Assembly (NCBI RefSeq): GCF_947495715.1
Contig: NZ_CANLZU010000028.1
Location: 1-34,182, forward strand
Direction: 5' to 3'
Source of the DNA: an uncultured Oceanisphaera sp.
GTDB lineage: Bacteria > Pseudomonadota > Gammaproteobacteria > Enterobacterales > Aeromonadaceae
Length of the DNA: 34,182 nucleotides
Position 1 is the stretch's first letter. Every line of letters begins with the position of its first letter. Under the pieces are notes generated by a model. That model was not told the origin of the DNA. It made no database searches and saw only the letters and a list, made by a program, of their open reading frames with translations. Made by a program: the position numbers and the translations under genes. Below are positions 8,437 to 18,000 of this stretch, in pieces.

Positions 8437-8838
8437 ATCTATGGGCAGCTGGCTGATCACCAAGGTCGAGCTGGCGCCATCGCGGTCGTCCATGATTCTC
8501 CATCAGTCCGTTACGGTGCGTTGCCGTCAGCGGCTCCAGTCCCCAAGAGCCAGCCGGGCTATCTGCGTCTGGCTGATGTTGCGTGGGTGCTGATAATCGA
8601 TGTCGTGTACTGTGGCTGCCAGCTTGAAGCGGGCCTTACCTGCCAGCTGGCCATGTTTGCGTTGCTCTCGGCTTAGGGTTTCCTTCTCCATCTGCAGACC
8701 CAGCCGCTCCACGAACGGCAGGGACTCGTAAGTGCCGGTTTGCTCCTGCTGGGTTTGCTCCTGCTGGGTTTGCAGGGTGTGGGCCATGCCGCTGAGTTTA
8801 AGCTGGCGCAGTTGTGCCAGAAGTTGCGTGCTCATAAC
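8437..8838 (-). pseudogene. istB: istB remnant (IS21 helper ATPase)
   Basis: The minus-strand frame from the ATG at 8836-8838 encodes the N-terminus of IstB ('LLAQLRQLKLSGMAHTLQ', 'LPFVERLGLQMEKE', 'FKLAATVHDIDY') as far as 'LALGDWSR', where it stops just before the Walker A motif should begin. A short C-terminal piece of the same family, 'IMDDRDGASSTLVISQLPID', lies at 8437-8496. The NTP-binding and Walker B core between these points is deleted. A duplicated 'QTQQEQ' tract near residues 21-32 reflects a short tandem duplication. The protein would be non-functional. Confidence 0.85.
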
Positions 8839-9032
8839 AGGGATCCTTGTGGGTGAGTTAGTGGAAGCTGCGGGGGCCGCGGATGTTTTCATGTTGCTGA
8901 GGCGGTTCAGCCTACACCGTCAGTGTCTCCGGCAGGCGATCGCGCTGGCTGGTGAGGATCGACTTGATCTGTTTAAGCTGGTTCGGGGTCCATTGCTGCT
9001 GCTTCTGATTACGCTTGGGCATGTGGCTAGCC

Positions 9033-9541
9033 TCAGTGGTGGTATCGGGCTTGGTGCAGCTCATAGGTGCTGGCACAGATGATGGACACGGTCTTACCGC
9101 AGTAGTCGACGAAGCACTTTCACCCGCCAGGTGGGTGTGCCACATTGAGCGTTTCTGCTGACCGCACCAGTGACGGTAGCGGTTACAGAACTGGGAGTTG
9201 CTGTAGCAGCGATTGGGATAGTGCTGGGTGTACTCTTCCCACAGTAACTGCTTGGTCATGCCCTTGCATTCTTGGTGGAGGGCGGCCCTATCGGACTGGG
9301 CGTCTCGGGCCGATGCGGTGGTGTCAGCGGCAGGATAAAACAGCCGGGCCAGCTTGCTGTCGTCGAGGTCGTCGGGCAAGGGCCAGACTAGGCTGAGCTC
9401 ATCGGCCTTGCGCAGCAGCTTCTGAATGGCCCCGACACTGATTTTGGTGCTTTCCCGGATCTGCCTTATCGACAGCCCGGCAGCAAGCCGCAGGCGTAGC
9501 ACCTCTCTGATTTTACGCATTGTCATCTTCTTGGCTGGCAT
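9033..9541 (-). pseudogene. istA: istA remnant (IS21 transposase N-terminus)
   Basis: The frame begins at the ATG at 9539-9541 behind a GGGAGAGG site and encodes the IstA N-terminus: the helix-turn-helix 'LSIRQIRESTKISVGAIQKLL', 'LARLFYPAAD', 'KQLLWEEY' and 'YSNSQFCNRYRHWC'. At about 9119, just after 'HLAGE', a single-base loss shifts the frame; the expected 'KCFVDYCGKTV' (first catalytic Asp of the DDE core) is in the next frame and soon runs into a stop at 9033. The rest of the catalytic core is missing, so no active transposase is made. Confidence 0.87.
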
Positions 9542-9661
9542 ATCCTCTCCCTGAAAATAGGAAAAGGATATCAAACAATTTAAAAATCAATGCGTTAAGA
9601 ACAATTCCGGCGGAAGGTGAACAGTAATTCCTAAAAACTCGGCAAAACTGTTCATTTTGGG

Positions 9662-9701
9662 CTGGAACAGGTGTTCACGTTGAACTGGAATGGCTGTTCA
9701 C
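9662..9701. repeat. IS21-type multiple terminal repeats
   Basis: CTGGAACAGGTGTTCAC (9662-9678) and CTGGAATGGCTGTTCAC (9685-9701) are near-identical 17-mers, with a further TGTTCAT at about 9650. Tandem subterminal repeats upstream of istA are typical of IS21 transposase-binding ends. Confidence 0.7.
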
Positions 9702-9890
9702 CATGGGCCAGAATATGCTAGCACTATTGTCGACGCTGACGGTCAGCTCACCTTTACTAGGGAACAACTGTTCACCAGACCTTCACAGGCCGCCGCCATT
9801 ATTGTGGGTTAACCCATTAATGGCCGTACCAACTGGATCGATGAGCAAGGACGCAGTCTTAAAGATTTCGAAGGGCAAACGGCTCCCTGA
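9702..9890 (+). pseudogene. DUF4357 C-terminal domain fragment
   Basis: In the plus-strand frame starting at 9702 the translation 'EYASTIVDADGQL', 'SQAAAIIVG', 'PINGRTNWIDEQGRSLKDFE' matches the DUF4357 C-terminal domain (a small domain in restriction-modification and other DNA-acting proteins). A TAA interrupts it where the family has a residue just before the Asn-Gly turn, and the 5' part of the gene is absent. It abuts the IS21 end, so IS insertion or associated deletion may have removed the remainder. The parent protein cannot be named. Confidence 0.6.
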
Positions 9891-9954
9891 CCAAGGAGAT
9901 AAGATTAGCGAGCAATGGAGTGAAGCGTTTTTCTGTAATTTGTAAGTAATTGTC

Positions 9955-9978
9955 TAGCCGCGACAAACGCCGCGGCTA
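9955..9978 (-). terminator. Perfect 8-bp stem hairpin after the nuclease gene
   Basis: TAGCCGCG and CGCGGCTA pair perfectly around an 8-base loop, directly 3' of the minus-strand gene at 9982. The T-tract is weak on that strand. Confidence 0.5.
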
Positions 9979-9981
9979 ATT

Positions 9982-11475
9982 TCAATCGTTTGCCATGGTT
10001 TTTTTCACGCGCCGGATATAGCGATACATAGTCGACACCGCCACGCCAAAGTATTTGGCCTCGGTTTGTACAGTGGCGTTGCCCTGCTCAATACGCTCGA
10101 TGGCATTCATCACTTGTCGATCAGTCAACACTCCCGCCCTTGCCATGCGAGCTCGAGTGAAATCCCATGCAGCCTGAAACTGCTGAGCGGTAGATGCAGC
10201 AAATCCGGCCTGCTGCAAGGCCGCATCGAGCACCACCTTGACCTGCTTGTATGACCACCCGGAAATTTCATCGACCTCAACAAAGGTAACTCCTGCCTGT
10301 ACAAAGGCGGCACGTTTGATGTCATCGTGGCGCAATGTCTCTTCATGTTTGGCCTGGGCTTGACTCCAAGTATTGAGGCCGGGCATTAGCACAGGTCTGT
10401 GATGCAATGCACCTTGGTACTCGACCACAATACGGTAACGATCACACCAGCCATCTACTCGCAGGTGTTGGCCGGTGAGTTTGCATAAAAAGGGCGGGGT
10501 CATGTCTTCAGCAAACTGGATTTCCTTACCTAACTGTTGTGTAAGCAGGTGCGCCACCATGGATACACTGCGTTTTTCATTTAAGCGGTTATGACGGCGG
10601 GCGCGGGTACAGAAGCCGCAGCCAACATCATCATTGATCAGGCTGTTCACCATCACAGCTCGTTTTTTTGCTAGACAGCCCCGGCATTCCAGTTCCACCT
10701 TTGACTGCACTGTGAGTTTGTCTCCCTGCGAGGCATTGTGATGAAGGGACAAAATTCTAAAACCACAGGCCTCGGCCTTGGTTTCAACTTTCTCCCGTGT
10801 AGTGTGATTTTCCCGGCGAAAGGATAGGGGCACGATGTGACGCAAGAGCAGACCAACGGTGGTGACACTGCAACCAGCCTCATTAGCAATGGCCTGGTAG
10901 GTAACGTAGCGTGACTGTCCTTCTGCCAGTTGTCGGGACTGGATGGTCATGCCGATCTGAATCAGGTGCTCGGTGTCGGAGGCCTTTTCGGTGGGCGTTC
11001 TTGGCTTCGGGCCAGTTTTTTTTCGCTCGAACGTGATGAGTCCGCGATCCAGGTAGTCGCGCAACCTCCTAGCGAGGTGTTTGCTACAGAGGCCATGGAG
11101 TTTGGCGATCTGATGGCCTGATTCCTCGGGGTTTGCATGAGTGTAAATGATCGCATCGATCATTTTATTTACGGCAGCATCGGTGCAGCCGGCTTGGTAC
11201 GCCGCCAGCTCAGTCAGCTGTGTAGGCCGTAGCGGTCTCCCCAGCAGCTTGCCATTGCGGTAGTTAAGGCGCAAGGCATAGTAATCGGTTGGCTGTTTGG
11301 CCATGTAGGCTTCATACAAGCGTTTCAGGGTTCGGGTATCATGGTGAAAGAGCTTGCGAACGGCATTGACCGACAAACCACTCAACAGCGCCAGCATGAT
11401 TTCTGCCTTGCGTCGCACGTTGTCATCAGTGCTGCACAGATCACGGTACAAGTCGATGAGATTGGGAGTAGACAT
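9982..11475 (-). CDS. Multi-HTH, zinc-ribbon, Vsr/EDxHD-like nuclease protein
   Basis: I do not recognise this 497-residue protein as a named family. Reading along it: a helix-turn-helix-like segment at about 28-55 (LSGLSVNAVRKLFHHDTRTLKRLY), a second at about 190-213 (VTYQAIANEAGCSVTTVGLLLR), a four-Cys zinc ribbon (C264-x2-C267 and C286-x2-C289), then a nuclease-like core with 'LRVDGWCDRYRIVVEYQGALHH' (D341, E352, Q354, H358) and 'HDDIKRAAFVQAGVTFVEV' (D385, K387), and a C-terminal helix-turn-helix at about 463-492. Zinc ribbon plus D...ExQ...H resembles Vsr-type and EDxHD homing endonucleases. A ribosome binding site (AAGGTAA) precedes the ATG. It is intact among decayed genes, suggesting recent arrival or selection. 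It could be a homing/mobile nuclease or a restriction enzyme. Confidence 0.75.
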   Translation of the reverse strand: MSTPNLIDLYRDLCSTDDNVRRKAEIMLALLSGLSVNAVRKLFHHDTRTLKRLYEAYMAKQPTDYYALRLNYRNGKLLGRPLRPTQLTELAAYQAGCTDAAVNKMIDAIIYTHANPEESGHQIAKLHGLCSKHLARRLRDYLDRGLITFERKKTGPKPRTPTEKASDTEHLIQIGMTIQSRQLAEGQSRYVTYQAIANEAGCSVTTVGLLLRHIVPLSFRRENHTTREKVETKAEACGFRILSLHHNASQGDKLTVQSKVELECRGCLAKKRAVMVNSLINDDVGCGFCTRARRHNRLNEKRSVSMVAHLLTQQLGKEIQFAEDMTPPFLCKLTGQHLRVDGWCDRYRIVVEYQGALHHRPVLMPGLNTWSQAQAKHEETLRHDDIKRAAFVQAGVTFVEVDEISGWSYKQVKVVLDAALQQAGFAASTAQQFQAAWDFTRARMARAGVLTDRQVMNAIERIEQGNATVQTEAKYFGVAVSTMYRYIRRVKKTMAND

Positions 11476-11669
11476 CAGAAGTTACCTTATGGTTTTGGGT
11501 AAGAATGATAATAAAAAACCTAGTTCGGTACTGTATGTATGTCCAGTATAATTTGTTCCTAGTTCAGTGGTAGGGAAAGAGCTAGATAGTGTTCCTACCA
11601 TGAGTTTCGGCGACTTGAGAGCAGCACAATGGACTAGTTTTCGCTGGTTGAGGCCGAGCGTCGGTCGAA

Positions 11670-11975
11670 TTTACTGTCCGGGGTTTTGCTGACTACTACA
11701 AAGATCGCAGCGAGGGCATTACCGAGCAGACCCGTACCATGCTGGCCAAGGTTGATGCCCTGCTGGCCGAAGTGGACAGTGACCGCAATCATCTGCTGAG
11801 CGCCACCATTTATGTACAGGACATGAGCCTGTTTGCCGAAATGAACAAGCTATGGGATGCCTGGATACCGGCTGGTCACGCCCCCGCCCGGGCCTGCGTA
11901 GAAGCGGCCATGGCTAGCCCCGAGTTGCTGGTGGAAATCTCGGTGACCGCCGCCATACTCGAAGCCCGAGCCTGA
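11670..11975 (+). pseudogene. RidA/YjgF family protein, 5' end lost
   Basis: RidA-family proteins remove reactive enamine/imine intermediates. The clear part is '[21 protein letters not shown]', '[19 protein letters not shown]' and '[27 protein letters not shown]', which includes the family's conserved Arg and Glu-Ile region. Upstream the frame continues as '[16 protein letters not shown]', corresponding to the usual 'G-Q-V-A-D-D' stretch but degraded, and the first strands and start codon are missing. The piece 'GRIYCPG' in another frame at about 11661 suggests a frameshift as well. A protein of 78 residues could start at the ATG at 11739, but it would lack half of the trimer fold. Confidence 0.75.
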
Positions 11976-12033
11976 ACGCCCAAAATAATACCCTCATACC
12001 AGACGGTGATTAGGGTATTCTGACGCAGCCTAA

Positions 12034-12051
12034 GGATCGGTTAACCGATCC
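12034..12051. terminator. Perfect 18-base palindrome
   Basis: GGATCGGTTAACCGATCC is a perfect 9+9 palindrome in the 100-base gap between the RidA fragment and the 3' end of druE. It could act as a transcription end for either strand, although the plus-strand T-run (AAATTTTC) is imperfect. Confidence 0.5.
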
Positions 12052-12075
12052 CCAAATTTTCTTAAATGATCGCTG

Positions 12076-15000
12076 TTACTCCATGACACAGCTGATGTAT
12101 GTCGGCCATTCCCCCCGCTGCTGCATGCGAGCATACGAATATTTTTCGAACAACTGCTGAAGTTGCTCATCGTCAGTAGCACTGAAGTCGAAGTTCATCT
12201 GGTCACGGTATGGCATTCTGGCCCTCCAGTAACCCATGCCCTGATCGAGCAGTATCTTGCTGACCTTGCCTGATGCCCATTCAACTGTAATCACCCGGCC
12301 ATGCAACAGCTCGTAAGCTTTGTTCATCATGGTGATGTTCGGTGAAATATTAAGCTGCTCTTTCAGCCAATGCTCGATAACGGCTTTTTGGTCATCCGGG
12401 TGTGTCCAGTCATGGGATATCTGGTAACTCGGCTGACTGGGGTTTGAAGCGAGAGTTTGTATAGTCAGCGACTGTAGTTTGTCGCCAGTAAACAGCTCAA
12501 GAAATCCGTTAAGAAGCATCAGTGACCACGGTGACTTGAGGTAACGATCCGAATAGCTGACCGATACTGCATCGTCACTGGAGAGCAGGTCAGACAGTTC
12601 AGGCATGTGCTCCTTCAGCAGGGCTTCTAGCCTTGTCTTCAGCGTGTTAACTGGGCCATCCAGTTGGGAAGTGATTTCAACAATACGTGCTCCCTGCACA
12701 GTCCGGTGCCAGTCGGAAGTGTCAATAGATCCTCCTTGAACGGTGGCTGCTTGCTCGCTGGTTACCCAAACTGCATCTGTCAGGCCTTTCAGCCAATCTT
12801 CTCCCGGTACGCCGGCATGGTCTGAGCTGCAATAGAGGCTTCTGGCTTTGGTTTGAGATGAGAGCTGTGCAATCAGGTAAGGCTGACTCAGTACATTGCT
12901 GTCCAGTTTGACCAGTTCAATTCCCATACGAGTAAGTAACGAGAGGGTTTCCCTATTCTCTTCGCTCAATTTGTTGGGTTCGCTAATGCCGATACGTACC
13001 TTGAGTTTTTCGGCAATGGCCCAGGTCAGCACCTGCTCTCTGAAGCCAGGATAATCGAGATCCCACTCAACCTGTTCACCATGCAGGCACAGCAGCAGTG
13101 AAATGGTTTCGTCGGTACGATCCAGAGAGTTAATGGCTTGGGTCAGATCACGAGTAGGACCCATGGAGCAATACCGGGCACCATTTATGCCTGTAAAGAT
13201 ATCGGGTAGTGTCAAATGTTCGACCAGCTCGGCGTTGGTTAACCACTCAAGCGCCAGCTTGCGATCCAGCTCTTCGCGCTCAACACGACTGTCCTGGCTG
13301 GCAAGACAATGTGAGCAGATATTTTCGCAGTCTACCGGACACTGCAGATGCCCCTTGGCTGCTTTAAGCAGCTCGGTGACATCGTTTAACCCCTCCAGCA
13401 CAAACCCGGCACCACCACTGACTTCGTCAAATAGCTGGATTACCGCACGGCCTTCGTTACTGTCCTGATCCCGATCGAAGCGATAGCTGAAGCCCATTTC
13501 ACTGCTGGCAATCCCTAAGCGATTGGCGATGACATCACGGATGGCCACTCCGAGCGTTGTCGCGATCACTCGCCCAGCAGGAGTATCTGGCAGCCACTCC
13601 TTGGTGAGCGGATTGCGAAGGAATATTTCCAGCACATCCGTGCGTATCTGGTACCCCAGGTGCAGGTGAGTTTGTACCGCCTCGCCGGAGCAGTCTTTTT
13701 CTTTCCGGCTTCCTGCAAGCCCGCCTACCGGCCGGTGATCCCTGCCTGCTTCCAGCTCTTTTGGCACTCCCCCGGAGGCGAGCATGGACTCGGCCCGTCC
13801 GCAGGTCAGGCAAACGGCGTAACCTTGCTCATGTTCGCCGGACGAGTGGTAAAACACACTGCCTTCGTGGCCAAAACGTGCAAAACCACAGCGGTGATCC
13901 GGCAGGGCGATATTTTCGCCATTAACCTGAATACGGGGGCGTTCAATCCTTATAAATTTCTGGGAAGTGACGTCGTTGGTAGTTTCTTCATAAAAATCGG
14001 TCACAAAGCCACCCGGCCGTAGAACCCGACGTCGTCCATCGAATGCAATTGCGGTGTGGCAATGAGAGCAGTGCAAGTCTGCATTGTTGGAATAGGCGTT
14101 TTCAATCACCCCTGAATGGCCACATTCCTTACATTGCCAGGCTATATCAAATTTCTGGGCTTCATTAACCTGTCCATTCCCGTGCCACTGCAGACTGACG
14201 CCGGCGGAACGATATACACGACCGTCGATGACTATCTGAGAGCCGGGAGCGTATTCGCGAATGGCCATGTTCAGGCTGCGAGAGGGCATTTCCTTGCTGT
14301 CGAAGACATTATCCTCCCGGCTATCTTCCTGCTTGTTCTTCTTGTTCAGAAAGTCTTCGACGTTATAGGTTTTCAGGCTCACCACATCGGTGGGGAAGCC
14401 GTAACCGGGCAGAAATGCATAAGATGCCAGGTGCCGTAGCAGATACTCGTTGGCATGGCGGTGTTGCTCAAGGGCGAGGGCGCGCCGGTAGGGGCCTTCA
14501 GGAGCCGCTTGCAGCTTCTGGCTGATATTGTCGTACTCGCCTGTCCAGCGATCTTCCAGTGCGCTTAATGCCTGTCTGGTTTCACCGGTAATGACGTTCA
14601 GGGCTCTGCCTTCAAGGCTGGTGCCCCGGATCAGTTGCTTGACCGGCTCGCTGAACTCTTCCGGGCTGGCCTCCAACCAGGCCAGAAACTGCTTGCAGGG
14701 GGAGTCCTCCGGGGTGAAAAACCAGTGCAGGGTCAGCTTGGTACGATCACCATCATTGCTGCTGTGCCGGCGCAGATACAGCGCCAGCAGCAAGGAGTTG
14801 ACATGCCGCTGTACGATGCGGCCTGAGCTGAGCGTGATATTGGGGGCCGGAATGGCGGTAACAAACGGCCATTTGGGGTTGGCAAAGGCCCGCTGATTAT
14901 GGGGATCGGCCTTGCACAGGGTATAGGCGATGGCGCGGGCCTCGCTGCGCCGTCCGGCCCGGCCAGCCCGCTGCAGGTAGTTGGCGGGGTGGGGAGGCAA

Positions 15001-18000
15001 GTTGTTCATGACCACGGCGGAAATCCCACCGATGTCCACACCCATTTCCATGGTGGTAGAGCAGTTCAGCACGTTGATATCACCACGCTTGAAGGCTTCT
15101 ACATAGTCATCCAGCCGTTTGGCCGATTGCTGGGCCGAGTGCTCGGCGGTGCGGTAGTAAAAGCCGCCTTCCACGGTACGGTCGTTGATATCCGTCCACA
15201 GATTTTCCTGGCGTAAACTGGTAATGTCAGCATTCTGGGCTACCAACTGGCGGATCTGCGCTTGCTTGGAAACCGGGCTGCCGTCTGCTAACAAGGTACT
15301 CAAGGCGGGCAGCTTAACATGTTGACAACGGTAATCCCGATTCTGCATTTTTTGAGGCAGATAAGGCGTCAGCCCACGGAAAGTGGTATCGAAAATACGG
15401 CGGGTCAGCGGACAGACCCAACCTTCCGTTGGCAGTGAAAAGGTCAGTGTTTCCAGCTTCAGCCTGCGGCCAATGTCAGATTCCGCAATAATGCTGTCAC
15501 TAGACCTTGTGAGCTCTTTCCAGGCCGCTGCCAGCCAGCTGTTAATCTTGTCAGCATCCGCATTAAGGCGGTGGTTTAGCCCTGTGGCTTGTTCCAGCAG
15601 TTTGACAAGGCGGTGGGGAGTGCCTGGCTTTATTTGCGGCCACATTCTGATGGTGCTGCTTTCCACGGTATCGCTGTTGGGCGGGAACAGTGCCTTGGGG
15701 GAGAAGCGGCTGCCCATCCAGCGTCGCATTCGGTTTTCCATTGGGATAAAGGTGTTTTCCCGGACATAAAAGTCCAGGGCCACCTTGAGAAAGTTACGCC
15801 AATCCTGCAGTGTCAGCGGTGTGCGTGGCGCATTCATGTTGCCAGTGGCCGGAATGGCTTTAGTTTCGGTCCAGAGTGGTGGGGTAGTGGAAACTTTCTC
15901 CAGCCCCTGATAACCCACTTTGATCAGTCCCAGGGTTTCGGTGCTGTTCTGGTTTTTGGGCCTCCGTGAAAACTCACGGGCCAACAGCAGGCGTGCCATG
16001 GTCAGGCCGCCCTCATTACCATCGAACAGTGCCGGGTTGGCATAGCGGTTATAGCGCAGAATGAACTGCTCAATATCCTTGGTAGCTGCCAGTTCCCTTA
16101 CCATTTCCGGCCAGGAAAGCTGTATGGGGGGAGAAGGTGGTGGTATCAGCGCTTCTGCTGTTGCACGAGTTTCTTTTGCAGCCTCATATTGATTAATGCG
16201 CTCTAGCATAGCTGCAGTTTCAAGTAGTTTTTGATAACCAGCTGGTGGCTCAGTTTTTTGTTGGTTCTGTAAGGCTTGAGCACTTCTCAACACTTCAAAT
16301 GCCAGCCCGCGTAGCCGTGAGCGCTCGGCTTCCTGTTGCATGCGAACCGCCATACGCGCCGTGCCCTGGCGACTATCGGTAAAAGTGATCAGCTTGCGGC
16401 CACGGCCCGGCAACTCTTCCGGTGAACGGCCCTCGCAATCCTTCTTGTCTGGATCCGGGCAGAACTCCAGCACGGTGGGTACCGCATTGGCGACATAGAA
16501 GGGGGCGCCCAGATAGGCCTTTTTCAGAAAATCACTGGTGCCGGTTTTGGTAGCATGCCCACACTGGTTGCAGCAAACCTGATGTTCTATTGTGCTTAGA
16601 ATATTGATGTTGATATTGCGGGGGGCATTTACTGCCCCAAGCCTTTGGGTCTCTAAATCCAGACTAAACGGTAAGTACGCTCCATTTTCACCTTTAGAGC
16701 CGGCAATAATCAGTTGCTGAATACTGGGTTTATGAGGATCGGTATCAGCTTCTGAACTTTCATTCTCATCTTCATGATTCAGGGCAAATTCATCACCGGC
16801 ATAGGGACTGGGCTGATGCAAAATGCCATTCCTGTCCTCGGCCAGCAGGTGCGGGGTTTTGCAGTCACCACAAAAGCCCAGTTCATAGACGGGGGCGTGG
16901 CACTCACAGCGGGAACGCTGGTTTACATAGACGTTGCCGAAGGGCCAGTCCTGCAGATGTTGAGATTTTTTGCTGCATTGTGGATCAACGCAGGCCCAGA
17001 GACCATGCAGCATGCGCTGGAACAGGTGGGCTCTGAGTTTAAGAAAGGGGGGGTGCTCTTTTTCCTGATGGGTGCCGGTCATCAGGTCAACCCAGTCGAG
17101 CATTTCCTGCTGCTGCTCCAGCCGGCTGCTGCCCTGCAGCTGATCGGCCACCACTTTTATCAAATCGTTCAGGTCGAGTGGCTTGTCAGAGCTGACCATG
17201 GCATGCCGCAACCGCCTGGCGATATGGCTCTGGCAAAGGGCCTCGAAGCGGGCTGGGGAAACAGTGTTCTCCGGTTCGATATCGCGGAGGGCCTGCAGGC
17301 CGATGTTTTTAGCAGGAGAATTAACATCAAGGTCAGGCCACTTGCGCGATCCATCAATAACCTCAACATGGTCGAGAGGCACACCGGCAAGGTCGGCCAG
17401 ATAGCGCTGCAGACGCTCCTTTGCATCGGCACCGGCAATGGTGGCCGAGGTGGCGACAAAGCGGATTTGCTCGGAGGTTCTGCCAAATGCCTGTACGACC
17501 CGACGCAGTAGCAACGACAGCTCTGCCGCCTGGGAGCCGACATAGGTATGCGCCTCGTCGAGCACAATCCAGCGCAGGGATTGTTGTTGTCTTGAGATTT
17601 CCAGAATCGGATTATCGACCTGGCGCACCAGCATGTATTCCAGCATGGTGGCGTTGGTCATCAGTATGGGAGCGGGTTCCCTGCGCAGCAGCTCACGGGA
17701 CAGGATCTGGTTTGATTTTTTGTTTTGTTCCCTGCGGATTTTGTCGGCGCGTTCTTCAGTTTTGCCGTTGTACAGGCAGAAACGGATATTGTTGCCATAT
17801 TGACGGGTCCAGGCGTCGAGACGTTCCTGCTGGGAGTTAATCAGGGCGTTGAGGGGGTAGAGAAAGAGGGCGCGAACACCGACCAGTGCTTCTTTTTTCT
17901 GCTCATGCTCTCGTATCAAGTCTTCAAGAATCGGCACCATAAAGCATTCGGTTTTCCCCGAACCTGTGCCTGTAGTGATCACCGCCGAGCGCGGTTTTTC

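Larger units (their letters stand above)
8437..9701 (-). mobile_element. IS21-family insertion sequence remnant, internally deleted
   Basis: The order istA then istB on the minus strand, plus duplicated terminal repeats upstream of istA, identifies an IS21-family element. istA keeps only the N-terminal part and istB has lost its ATP-binding core, so the element cannot move on its own. Confidence 0.85.

Noticed and set aside
16774-17511. A 245-aa plus-strand frame
   Set aside because: It is antisense to druE and shows no family features; the druE frame has clear helicase motifs there.
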